Positions 56,308 to 64,000 of a stretch of 64,000 bases of DNA are shown piece after piece. The first letter of the stretch is position 1; every line of letters starts with the position of its first letter. The position numbers and the translations under genes were made by a program. Below the pieces are notes generated by a model. It was not told the origin of the DNA, ran no database searches, and saw only the letters and a list, made by a program, of their open reading frames with translations. Origin of the DNA: Paenibacillus sp. JNUCC-31 (GTDB taxonomy: Bacteria > Bacillota > Bacilli > Paenibacillales > Paenibacillaceae); contig NZ_CP062165.1 of assembly GCF_014844075.1 (NCBI RefSeq), forward strand, positions 7,440,001 through 7,504,000, written 5' to 3'.

Positions 56308-57069
56308 TTAATGGTCTGTTGGCGCTTGGCTCGCCATATCGTTAAGTTGGGTTACAAAAGCTCCTTCATTCGGACCTTGATTATCACGAATCATTTTCGC
56401 TTGTTCCACTAGAACCTCTTCAGCATCCGTACCGAGTAATCTTATTGTTTCTTCAATAAATGCTTCAAGTGGCATCGCATGCGGATTGTTACTAATATCT
56501 CCCATGAGTTCCGTTTGAACCCCAGGTGGTATGATTTCTAATACTTTTACTGTTGTATCTTTAAACAAATAACGTTGTGATAAGGTATAGGAATGGAGCG
56601 CTGCTTTGGTCGCCGAATACACCGCAGTCGCTGCGTACGGAATAAACCCGACTGAAGAAGTCGTATTAATGATCACAGCTTCTTCTTTAGACTTCAAATG
56701 TTCAATTAATGAAGACGTCATTCGAATTGGTCCAAGCAAGTTTGTTGAGACCGTTGAAACCAGAACCTCTTCGTCAATCACACCCGCAGCCTCATCGAAA
56801 AGCATGATGCCGGCGTTATTAAATAAGACATTCAAATCAGGAAAGTCCTGAATAAGTTGCTTAGCGGTTGCCTCAATACTGGAAAGATCCTGTATGTCCA
56901 GTTCAACTGCAGACATTCCGGGATTAGCACTAATCACTTCCTCCAGACGCTCTTTTCTTCTACCCGAGATGATTACTTTGTTTCCAAGGTTGTGTAGAGC
57001 TTCTGCCAATGCACGTCCAATTCCTGAACCGCCACCTGTAATGAAGATCGTGTTTCCTGTAAGTTTCAT
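56308..57069 (-). CDS. SDR-family oxidoreductase (DltE-like)
   Basis: 253 residues, NAD(P)-dependent. TGGGSGIGRALAEAL is the cofactor motif, FNNAGIMLFDEA follows, the serine is in NTTSSVGFIP and the Tyr/Lys pair is in YSATKAALHSY. This looks like the DltE/YusZ type of SDR. The start is the ATG at 57069 with TTGGAGGAAT before it; the in-frame TTG at 57084 overlaps that site. It lies 28 bp from the aldo/keto reductase pseudogene and may have been co-transcribed with it. A divergent TetR gene sits on the other side and is the likely regulator. Confidence 0.87.
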   Translation of the reverse strand: MKLTGNTIFITGGGSGIGRALAEALHNLGNKVIISGRRKERLEEVISANPGMSAVELDIQDLSSIEATAKQLIQDFPDLNVLFNNAGIMLFDEAAGVIDEEVLVSTVSTNLLGPIRMTSSLIEHLKSKEEAVIINTTSSVGFIPYAATAVYSATKAALHSYTLSQRYLFKDTTVKVLEIIPPGVQTELMGDISNNPHAMPLEAFIEETIRLLGTDAEEVLVEQAKMIRDNQGPNEGAFVTQLNDMASQAPTDH

Positions 57070-57198
57070 TTTAAATTCCTCCAATATTTGGTTATAATTA
57101 TTTTGGAATTGTATTACATTGTTCGATGAAATCGGTATTAACTATTAATCTTGCACTTTAAGGTTTCAAAATGGACTAACCACCTTCTATGCAGTATA

Positions 57199-57215
57199 CT
57201 ATTACAACAATAGTT
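57199..57215. promoter_or_regulatory. Candidate TetR operator
   Basis: ACTATT-ACAAC-AATAGT, a perfect 6-5-6 palindrome in the 235-bp region between the divergent SDR and TetR genes. Confidence 0.45.
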
Positions 57216-57304
57216 GCTTTAGTAGTTCAATTGTATCGGGAACATCATTGAGGAACAACCAACAATGCGGGCCATTTGTTGGTTTAAAAAAAGGAGTTAG
57301 ATCC

Positions 57305-57850
57305 ATGGGACTTAAAGTAAGAAATATTCGTACAACTCGAACAAGAGAATCCATTTTTGAGTCACTTTTTGAACTGATGGAAGAAAAAGATTTTGATAAA
57401 ATAACAATACAAAATTTAACGGAACGAGCCCAAATCAATCGGGCAACTTTCTATGCTCATTTCCAAGATAAATATGAATTGTTGGATGAGATTATAAAAA
57501 AATCAGCGGAAGAACTTATTCAACAACATACTAATGGTGTGTGTACTTTTACAAAAGATAATATGATGCAATTAGTATTCGCAGCATTTGAGTATCATCA
57601 ACAAGTCAAAAAGAAATGTCGCCGTAACTATAACAGAATTATTCCTCTACTCTCTTCAAAATTAGTCAATGCACTAAAGCATTATTTGAATCTTTGTATG
57701 CAGGAAATATCCTCTGATGAACGTACTTTGTACGTACAAATCTATGCCAACATGATTAATGAAGCAGTTACTTTGCATACTGCTGAACAAATTAAACTAA
57801 CAGAACAAAGTATAGCAGAGCATATTGTTCAAATGATGAACCTGGACTAA
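57305..57850 (+). CDS. TetR-family regulator
   Basis: 181 residues. The N-terminal helix-turn-helix is RTRESIFESLFELMEEKDFDKITIQNLTERAQINRATFYAHFQDKYELL, seen as TIQNLTERAQINRATFYAHF at about residues 33-52. The C-terminal half is the TetR_C-type dimerisation/ligand domain found in DhaS-like proteins (RRNYNRIIPLLSSKL). AAAAGGAGTTAG before the ATG at 57305 sets the start. It is divergent from the SDR gene, with a palindrome between them, and likely represses it. The inducer is unknown. Confidence 0.85.
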   Translation: MGLKVRNIRTTRTRESIFESLFELMEEKDFDKITIQNLTERAQINRATFYAHFQDKYELLDEIIKKSAEELIQQHTNGVCTFTKDNMMQLVFAAFEYHQQVKKKCRRNYNRIIPLLSSKLVNALKHYLNLCMQEISSDERTLYVQIYANMINEAVTLHTAEQIKLTEQSIAEHIVQMMNLD

Positions 57851-58211
57851 TCGAAAAAGTGAGCCATAGTTAGGTAACAGCTGCTTGAGAGTGCAGCAGC
57901 AAGCCCATTATGTTTCGTTTCCCTTGCACAGCCAATAGTGCCAACATAGGATCCATCGAGGGACCATAGGAGACTGTGGTCCTGAGAACCATCAAGCTGG
58001 AGTATCAGCGATGAATATCATTTGAAATTTTCCTTTTTTAAAGAGGCTGGGCTGGGCATCTGGAATAGCTAGAAAAACTTCCCCAGTTTACTTCTTCTGC
58101 ACATACTCCACTAATTCCCTTGGGGTTCACCATCCCATATCTCAACGGTTCATTGCCTTTACATTCCTTCGTTATAACCTAAGCTCACGATACTCTGGAC
58201 TGAATATTCTG
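57851..58211. other. Gene-free stretch with short hairpin
   Basis: No intact gene on either strand. GGACCA and TGGTCC (57961-57982) form a small hairpin. Minus-strand frames are open for 30-50 codons but match nothing I know, so this is probably degraded sequence. Confidence 0.3.
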
Positions 58212-59243
58212 TCAAAAAAGCGGTTCCAGGCGATCTCTTTTCTGATAGTCAACCATCCAACCTGGGTATTCAGGAGGCAGTATACTCACTTCGTCAAGTT
58301 GCTGAATTTCATCATCCGTCAGTTCTAAATTTGCGGCTTCCAGATTTTCTTCCAACTGTTCCAATCGTTTCGCGCCAACAAGAACAGAGGTTACAACTGG
58401 TCTTGTCATCAGCCAAGCGAGCGCCACACTTGCTATACTTGTCCCATGTGCTTCAGCGATCGGTTTTATCTTATCAATGATATTCCAAGCTCGCTCTTTA
58501 TCTACAATCGGGAAATCAACCGCAGAGCGGCGCGAATCCTCTGCCTTTTGATTGTGTCGATCGTAACGCCCTGACAGCAGACCGCCAGCAAGCGGACCCC
58601 ACACCAGAAGTCCCATCTTCTTTGCTTCCATCAAAGGCGCCAACTCTCGTTCAACATCGCGGCTGGCAAGAGAATAATACCCCTGAACCGTTTCAAAGCG
58701 AGCCAGATTTTTGCGTTCAGAAATACCAAGAGCATCAGCAATTTTCCAAGCATGCCAGTTCGATACGCCAATATATCGTACCTTACCCTGTGTTACCAGA
58801 TCATTTAAAGCACCTAAAGTTTCTTCTACAGGTGTCAAGAAATCATCGGCGTGAATCTGATACAAATCGATATAATCCATTTTCAATCTCTTTAAACTTG
58901 CTTCCACTGCATTCATAATATGTCCTCTTGAAGCACCGACATCGTTACGTCCCATACCTGTTCGTCCGGCGGCTTTGCTAGCAATTACAACTTCCTCCCG
59001 CGCAATACCAAGATTGCGGAAGGATTGTCCAAGAATAATTTCACTTTCACCTTCTGCATAATTATCAGCAGTATCAAAGAAATTAATTCCGATATCGACA
59101 CTCTTTTTTATCATCTTGTCGGCTACTTCCTGCCCAACTAAACCGAGAATTTTATGGTTATCCTTTCCACTCGTGAACGTCATTGTGCCTAACGCAAGTT
59201 GTGAAACTAAAAGTCCTGTATTTCCAAGCTGCTTATACTTCAT
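58212..59243 (-). CDS. Aldo/keto reductase (YajO/YakC type)
   Basis: 343-residue NADPH-dependent reductase. The catalytic residues are visible in FFDTADNYAEGESE (Asp, Tyr), IASKAAGR (Lys) and LYQIHADDF (His). The cofactor end is TSVLVGAKRLEQLEEN, and PEYPGWMVDYQ closes the protein. The ATG at 59243 has AAGGAGG nine bases upstream, so the frame from 59303 is rejected. It differs clearly from the pseudogene at 55.5 kb (a different AKR subfamily). It is followed on the same strand by the gene-free stretch and preceded by the efflux gene. A detoxifying role on quinones or aldehydes is plausible. Confidence 0.88.
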   Translation of the reverse strand: MKYKQLGNTGLLVSQLALGTMTFTSGKDNHKILGLVGQEVADKMIKKSVDIGINFFDTADNYAEGESEIILGQSFRNLGIAREEVVIASKAAGRTGMGRNDVGASRGHIMNAVEASLKRLKMDYIDLYQIHADDFLTPVEETLGALNDLVTQGKVRYIGVSNWHAWKIADALGISERKNLARFETVQGYYSLASRDVERELAPLMEAKKMGLLVWGPLAGGLLSGRYDRHNQKAEDSRRSAVDFPIVDKERAWNIIDKIKPIAEAHGTSIASVALAWLMTRPVVTSVLVGAKRLEQLEENLEAANLELTDDEIQQLDEVSILPPEYPGWMVDYQKRDRLEPLF

Positions 59244-59401
59244 TCTGTATATCCTCCTTAATATTGGGCATTTTATAGCATCACAATCATACTCGCTTTG
59301 CAATCAGCATGTAACTGTCCGCTACATCCGTTATTATGTGCCTCTTCTTTTTTATAGCTAGTCATAAAAGCATGGTGATACGTGTAAATGAACTTTCATA
59401 T

Positions 59402-60842
59402 TTAGTGCATATTCATGCTCTCTACTGTTCCGCGGTTGATAACGGAGCGGCGCACGAACAAGCCAATAATAAAGCCAATAACAGCAATTAAAAGCAAAAT
59501 CCAAAACACGTTTTGCGCCCCCGCAGTTATCGCATTTGCGATTTCATTCGGCATTGTTGGTGTAGATGAGGTAGCTAAATACTTATTCTTTCCACCTGTT
59601 AAAATACTAATGGCTACAGCTGTTCCCATAGCCCCAACGACTTGCATCAACGTGTTCAGGGCAGCTGAACCGTGTGGATATAATTCAGGTGGCAGTGAGT
59701 TTAAGGCATTTGTTTGTGAGGCTGGCCAAATGAGTCCAATCCCTCCCGCTAGAACCATATGCAATGCAATAATTAATCCAACTGATGAAGCTGGCGTTAA
59801 TGTTGTGAAGAACCATAAAACCAACATTATAATGACTAAACCTGGCATTATAACCCATTTCGGTCCATACTTATCGGACAAGCGCCCTGCAACCATCTGG
59901 AAAATACCATTTAGTGCACTACCCGGCAATAATATCAAGCCTGTAACAAATACAGATAGCCCTGCCCCTGTTTGCAAGAACATTGGCAACACAATCATTG
60001 TCGTCATAAAAATTACTATACACATCATCACAAGGAAAACCCCGACAACGAACATCGGATATTTGAATACACGTAAATTTAGTAACGGCTGATCCTTATT
60101 TTGTCTCAATACAAACAAGATAAGTGCAATCACACCAACAATAATCAACGTCAGAGCGACGGAACTTCCCCCCCCCATGGCCTCCTTCACCAGCTTGACC
60201 AAATCCAAATACGATACTTCCGAAACCAATTGTGGATAAAACTGCTGAAAGAACATCAATACGTTGCTTACTTACTTCTGTTACATTTTCTAAATACTTC
60301 ATCCCAAACAACATACCAATCACTATGAATGGTAGTAAGAGCCAGAAAATAAAGTGCCAAGACAAATACTGGATTATCATCCCACTAATCGCTGGCCCCA
60401 GTGCGGGTGCAAACGATAAGACTAACCCAATATAGCCCATCGCTGCGCCTCGCTTTTCTGGAGGAAAAATCACAAGCAATGTGTTAAACATGAGCGGTAA
60501 TAATAACCCCATACCAATTGCCTGTATAACACGTGCAAACATGAGCATTTCAAAGTTTAAGGATACAGCCGCTAAGAATGTACCTGCCGTTAAACTAGCT
60601 GTTGACACGATAAAAAGTTGTCTTGTTGTATACATTTGCAATAATTGACCAGTGAACGGCATTAGAATACCAAGTGTTAGTAAGTAACCTGTTGTCAACC
60701 ATTGCGCTGTAGCCGCCGAAATGTGGAACACTTCCATTAAATTAGTCATTGCTATGTTTAGAGCGGTCTCGCTAAACATCCCAACAAAACCACAGATAAG
60801 CAGCGATGCCAAGATGGCACGTGTATTGTATTGCTTCTTCAT
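59402..60842 (-). pseudogene. DHA2-type MFS multidrug transporter, frameshifted at a run of nine G
   Basis: The N-terminal half (ATG 60842, AAGGAGATAG upstream) has the first seven or so membrane segments, with LTTGYLLTLGILMPFTGQL and RVIQAIGMGLLLPLMFN as DHA2 hallmarks. It leaves frame at GEGGHGGG, where the minus strand has nine consecutive G (60168-60176). The other frame resumes at GGGSSVALTLIIVG and runs through the remaining segments to 59402. Together they equal a normal LmrB-like pump of about 480 residues. Restoring one base in the G-run would join them, so it is either a pseudogene, a phase-variable gene or a sequencing error. Confidence 0.82.
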
Positions 60843-60909
60843 CTCACTATCTCCTTGAAATCAATATAATCGTTTATTTTTTGCCCTACCTGCACCATAA
60901 CGACGGTCG

Positions 60910-62049
60910 TCAGGCTTTATCTTTTGTATACCTATTTTCCAGGAAAGGAAGACCTAAATTACCTCTCAACGTACGGGATTCATATTCATTTCGGAATATT
61001 CCCTTTTCCTGCAGGATCGGTACGACCAAATCAATAAAATCATCAATTCCCGAAGGATGTTCTTGTCTTAGAAGCAATACGTCCATTGTGCCCGTTTGAT
61101 GCCAATGTTCAATCCTATCGGCTACGGTCTCTGCGGATCCGAAAAATAGGGGTTTAGGAGTACGGTATCCTGGGGGCGATAACCTTTGTAACTCCAGAAA
61201 CTTTTCATTCGCCTCCGTTTCTGTTCTTCCAACGATGATGTGTTGTGAAGGCATAATTAACAGGTCTTCCGGAGCTCGTCCTGCAAGGCCTGCTCTTCTT
61301 CTCAATTCCTCACTAAATTGCTTGGCGTAGTTGTAATCATCCCCATTTATGAACACACCTTCAGCATGTTTGGATGCGATATTCATAAACGCTTCAGACG
61401 TACCCGCTTGAAAAATGACGGGTCTTCCTTGTGGAGAACGACTAATATTAAGCGGACCGTCAACAGAAAAGTACTTGCCTCTGTAATTCAGTTGGTGCAT
61501 CTTTCTTGGATTGAGGAAGATACCACTCTCTTTATCACGAACAAAAGCATCATCTTCATAGGAATCCCACAGGCCTTCTACAATTTCGATGAACTCTTTA
61601 TTCAAAGGGTATAAATCTTCTTTAGACAAATGACTTCTGCTGTAGTTAGCCAACCCCCCAGAATTAGATGTAACAGCGTTCCATGCCGCTCGCCCGTTAC
61701 TAATTTTATCGAGAGAGGCCATCTGTCTAGCCACTGTAAATGGATCAGCGTATGACGTGGCTATAGTCGCAGCAAGCCCGATGTGGCTAGTGGCCATGCT
61801 TAATGCGGATAGTATCGTTACACCTTCAAACATGCTTAGAAAATGCGGGATATTTCCAGGCCCTATATGGCTTACATCTGCTAAAAAAACCATATCGAAC
61901 TTGCCCTCTTCTGCTCGTTTCGCCATCTTGACATAGAAATCTACACTTTCGCTTGCATTGGCAGGCATATTAGGGTGGCGCCATGCCCAGTAACTCCAAC
62001 CAACCCCTTCAACTATAACGCCGATCTTAAGCTGTTTTTTACTTTTCAT
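60910..62049 (-). CDS. LLM-class flavin-dependent monooxygenase (NtaA/SnaA/DszA type)
   Basis: 379 residues, a TIM-barrel FMNH2-dependent monooxygenase. GVGWSYWAWRHPNMPANA, MVFLADVSHI, TSHIGLAATIATSYADPFTVARQMASLD in parts, and SNGRAAWNAVTSN are the family signatures. Relatives oxidise nitrilotriacetate, sulphur heterocycles or alkyl amines. The start at 62049 follows GAGGAG; the 62088 frame overlaps the remnant upstream. Two MarR-type operators at 62386-62419 precede it, separated by the LLM remnant. No flavin reductase is visible nearby. Substrate unknown. Confidence 0.9.
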   Translation of the reverse strand: MKSKKQLKIGVIVEGVGWSYWAWRHPNMPANASESVDFYVKMAKRAEEGKFDMVFLADVSHIGPGNIPHFLSMFEGVTILSALSMATSHIGLAATIATSYADPFTVARQMASLDKISNGRAAWNAVTSNSGGLANYSRSHLSKEDLYPLNKEFIEIVEGLWDSYEDDAFVRDKESGIFLNPRKMHQLNYRGKYFSVDGPLNISRSPQGRPVIFQAGTSEAFMNIASKHAEGVFINGDDYNYAKQFSEELRRRAGLAGRAPEDLLIMPSQHIIVGRTETEANEKFLELQRLSPPGYRTPKPLFFGSAETVADRIEHWHQTGTMDVLLLRQEHPSGIDDFIDLVVPILQEKGIFRNEYESRTLRGNLGLPFLENRYTKDKA

Positions 62050-62102
62050 TTTTGCTCCTCTTTCTGTAAGATCAAACTCTCTAGCCAATAACCCAATGGC
62101 TT

Positions 62103-62294
62103 TTAATCTCGTAGCCTTTTCGGGTTAAAAATCGGAATCATAATTTCGTCCACCCAGGCTTCATTTGCTTTTTCTCTTAGTCTTTTGGCCACATTTACAA
62201 TACTTCCGATAACAAATCGTTCACGGTTGAATTCCTTGGCTCTTTCTTCTTCATATGAATACACATGGGATGCTACTAATGGCCGCTCAAGCCG
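62103..62294 (-). pseudogene. C-terminal remnant of an LLM-type monooxygenase gene
   Basis: A 63-codon open stretch without a start codon region: LERPLVASHVYSYEEERAKE, then RFVIGSIVNVAKRLREKANEAWVDEIMIPIF (seen as FVIGSIVNVAKRLREKA) and a stop 54 bp before the next gene's ATG. The pattern hVhGxxxxVaxxLxxhAxxxxVDEhMI is the tail of luciferase-like flavin enzymes. The rest of the gene is deleted. Confidence 0.65.
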
Positions 62295-62385
62295 TCATGA
62301 ATATATCTTCTTTGTCCGTTTGTATGAAAGAGACATAGATCATTAGCCCACTAACCAATTAGATAAACTTTCAAACATCAAATTA

Positions 62386-62419
62386 TTTAGTGTGCTAAAT
62401 ATTAATTTAGCCTGCTAAC
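62386..62419. promoter_or_regulatory. Two MarR-type operators, 20 bp apart
   Basis: TTTAGTGTGCTAAA (62386-62399) and TTTAGCCTGCTAAC (62406-62419). Both are near-perfect copies of the palindrome upstream of marR (62901-62914). Their centres are 20 bp apart, two DNA turns, on the promoter side of the monooxygenase gene. Confidence 0.7.
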
Positions 62420-62443
62420 TAATATTCAAAAAGTGGAGAGTGC

Positions 62444-62869
62444 TTAAAACAAATTACTCTCCATTTGCTTCATAAGCCGTCGTAAGAGGAGTCGTTCATC
62501 AATTGAGATCGATTTTAGCAACTTTTCCTGATGCTTTTTCCATATAATACGAACGGGCTCCTCAAGTTCCTTTCCTTTATCGGTTAAATAAATCCGCATG
62601 ACTCGTGCATCTTTTTCATCACGCTTACGATAGATGAATCCGTTTTGTTCAAGTGTTTTAACCATGTTGGTTATAGTGGGAGGTTCACAGTTTAATTGTT
62701 CACTTAGCTGCATTTGTGTTACTCCATCATCTAAGAATAAACGGTAGAGCAGATTATCTTGTCCGACATGCAGGTTTAGTTCCCTAAGACTTTCGCCGTA
62801 ATCTCGTCTCATTCTTGCCGAAAGTTTATCGAACAGCTCACGGATCTCACAGTCAATTTCTTTCTCCAT
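62444..62869 (-). CDS. MarR-family regulator
   Basis: 141 residues. The winged helix is clear: VTQMQLSEQLNCEPPTITNMVKTLEQNGFIYRKRDEKDARVMRIYLTDKGKE, with the recognition helix near residues 55-70 and the wing RDEKDARV at about 83-90. A single cysteine (LNCEPP) lies at the start of the recognition helix and could be a redox or electrophile switch, which is inference. It starts at the ATG at 62869 after GGGAG. Matching palindromes occur upstream of itself and upstream of the monooxygenase gene, implying control of both. Confidence 0.88.
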   Translation of the reverse strand: MEKEIDCEIRELFDKLSARMRRDYGESLRELNLHVGQDNLLYRLFLDDGVTQMQLSEQLNCEPPTITNMVKTLEQNGFIYRKRDEKDARVMRIYLTDKGKELEEPVRIIWKKHQEKLLKSISIDERLLLRRLMKQMESNLF

Positions 62870-62900
62870 GTTGTTCTCCCAACCTTTATTAATGATATTG

Positions 62901-62914
62901 TTTAGCAGGCTAAA
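62901..62914. promoter_or_regulatory. MarR operator upstream of marR-like gene
   Basis: Perfect palindrome TTTAGC-AG-GCTAAA, 31 bp before the MarR start codon. Confidence 0.7.
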
Positions 62915-62944
62915 TATATCATGTGTGTAGTTTAGCCGTCAACT

Positions 62945-63378
62945 ATTGTTCGTCCGTAAGAGAAAATCATACCCTTTATTTATATATTATTGTTTTTCCT
63001 TGTAGTTCCGACTATTCATTATAATTTTCGAAAGAGCGTAGATGTATCCGTACGATCCGCAGAATGAAAGCGCGCTAGTCAATGAAACAGCGACAGTCTA
63101 GGTCTTTATTTTTTGGTCCTTGGCAGTCCATGTTTTAAACATCAAACTAGCCAACTAACAAGGAACTGGCTTTCAGCCGGTTTATTTGTGAACGGTTTTA
63201 TTCAAAGCACTCCTTTATACTCTCAGGCTTCTCTTCCACCCCTCTAACACCATCCGTACCTTCTTCTGCTCTTCTATGATCTTTCCTAATGCTTAGCCCA
63301 AGACCATGCTCAAGGTGTAACATAGTCGTATGGACTCTTTGCATCGATGTGGCTTGCTAATCTCCGTAAGAAATTAAT
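62945..63378. other. Gene-free stretch between two monooxygenase loci
   Basis: No intact gene. CTAGCCAACTAAC (about 63146) is a poor relative of the MarR operator. AACTGGCTTTCAGCCGGTT (about 63164-63182) is a hairpin without a T-run. Confidence 0.3.
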
Positions 63379-64000
63379 CTACTTTCTCACTCCATATTGC
63401 TTCGGCACACCCAAGTGTTCACGCAAAGTATTTCCCTCATAATCAAGATGATATAAGCCTCGTTTTTGCAACACGGGCACAACTTTTTCCACAAAATCTT
63501 TTACACCTTTTTGACTTTCTGGCACAATGGAAAAACCGTCCGTTGCCCCTGCTTTAAACCATTCTTCAATGAAATCCGCCACATCTTCAGGCGTGCCAAC
63601 CACTACAGGGTGATAGTTGATGATTCCGTTTGCCAATACATCTCTTGGACTTAGCCCTTGTTTGATTAGCTCTACTGCTCTTAGTGAGCGTGGGTCGCCT
63701 GGATTCGGCGTGGCTTGATATTGTAAAGATTTTGGTAGGGGTTCATTCAAATTCAATTCATTTAAATTTACGCCAATCATCGCTGATAAATAGCGAATTT
63801 GCCCTTCAAATGCATCCTCTCCCATAAAATCCAGTAACTGATGACGGCGGGCAAGTGCTTCTTCATAAGTATCGCCCACCGTAACCATAAAACCAGAAAA
63901 CATATTGATTTCATCAGGGTTTCTACCGTATTTTATTGCACTTTGTTTTAACAAATTACGGTAATGACGAGCTTCTTCAATCGTAAAAGGGTTAGCATAA
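63379..64000 (-). CDS. LLM-class flavin-dependent monooxygenase (5' end outside window)
   Basis: The minus-strand frame is open to the right edge (YANPFTIEEARHYRNLLKQ precedes the first listed start), so about 207 C-terminal residues are seen. Signatures of the NtaA/SnaA/DszA group are YGRNPDEINMFSGFMVTVGD, the phosphate-loop-like VVVGTPEDVADFIEEWF and the end DGFSIVPES with FVEKVVPVLQKRG. Its end LREHLGVPKQ parallels LRGNLGLPF of the gene at 60.9 kb, so the two are related but not close copies. The neighbour on the right is unknown. Confidence 0.9.
   Translation of the reverse strand, partial: YANPFTIEEARHYRNLLKQSAIKYGRNPDEINMFSGFMVTVGDTYEEALARRHQLLDFMGEDAFEGQIRYLSAMIGVNLNELNLNEPLPKSLQYQATPNPGDPRSLRAVELIKQGLSPRDVLANGIINYHPVVVGTPEDVADFIEEWFKAGATDGFSIVPESQKGVKDFVEKVVPVLQKRGLYHLDYEGNTLREHLGVPKQYGVRK

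Noticed and set aside
57901..58200. Short minus-strand frames that might be a transposase or reductase tail
   Set aside because: Each is interrupted and matches no family I can name; kept only as gene-free sequence.
59415..60092. 225-codon plus-strand frame
   Set aside because: Antisense to the MFS transporter, whose hydrophobic pattern and family motifs are on the minus strand.

Overview
The window looks like the chromosome of a Paenibacillus-type Firmicute. Ribosome-binding sites are strong AGGAGG motifs, TTG and GTG starts are common, and the gene families (GH52 and GH67 xylan enzymes, LplB/YtcP-type sugar importers, membrane AraC sensors, WapA-like YD-repeat toxins, type B L31) are typical of that group. 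No rRNA, tRNA or CRISPR array was seen. The first 46 kb is ordinary, fairly GC-balanced chromosome. From about 46.2 kb to the right end the DNA is visibly more AT-rich, full of broken genes and short repeats, and reads as accessory sequence.

Region 1 (1-18.3 kb) is metabolic. A GntR regulator is cut by the window edge. It is followed by an ArsR regulator with an aldehyde dehydrogenase, each regulator with a perfect palindrome upstream. A xylan module follows: an AraC regulator divergent from a GH52 beta-xylosidase and a translationally coupled GH67 alpha-glucuronidase, then a sorbitol/xylitol-type dehydrogenase. After that come an HPr-like protein, zinc-independent L31, a Dabb protein, two SDRs, a PoxB-like pyruvate oxidase, an ArsR/MFS efflux pair sharing three copies of one operator, a membrane protein with an L7/L12-like tail, and a CYP107-type P450.

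Region 2 (18.5-34 kb) opens with an aldo/keto reductase. Its core is a tightly packed set: MoxR AAA+ ATPase, DUF5682 protein, VWA protein, giant DUF4132 protein, SWIM zinc-finger protein and a small helical protein, closed by a strong terminator. It corresponds to the poorly understood E. coli yehL/M/P/Q/I group and is the best candidate for an undescribed multi-protein system here. An ECF sigma factor fragment and a WG-repeat protein with an RsiV-like end follow, then a DUF2642 protein and an RDD gene with an internal deletion.

Region 3 (34.3-46.2 kb) is a polysaccharide-utilisation locus. It has a lipoprotein solute binder, two LplB/YtcP permeases, a GH88 unsaturated glucuronyl hydrolase, a membrane AraC sensor, a second solute binder closely related to the first, and a secreted beta-helix protein (probably a lyase) with a discoidin-type domain. 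The lyase would release unsaturated uronyl oligosaccharides, the transporter import them, and GH88 cleave them.

Region 4 (46.2-55.4 kb) is a polymorphic-toxin locus on the minus strand. A 1643-residue WapA-like YD-repeat protein ends in a predicted URI/GIY-YIG-type nuclease and is followed by its likely immunity gene. Behind it lie two older modules, each a decayed toxin tail abutting an immunity gene (one Imm53, one split by an in-frame amber codon). Short repeats, including two 83-bp copies, a third partial copy and two perfect inverted repeats, surround the locus.

Region 5 (55.4-64 kb) carries detoxification-type genes, several broken: a frameshifted aldo/keto reductase, an SDR, TetR, a second aldo/keto reductase, a DHA2 efflux pump broken at a run of nine G, an LLM-class flavin monooxygenase, an LLM remnant, a MarR regulator with three matching operators, and another LLM monooxygenase running off the right edge.
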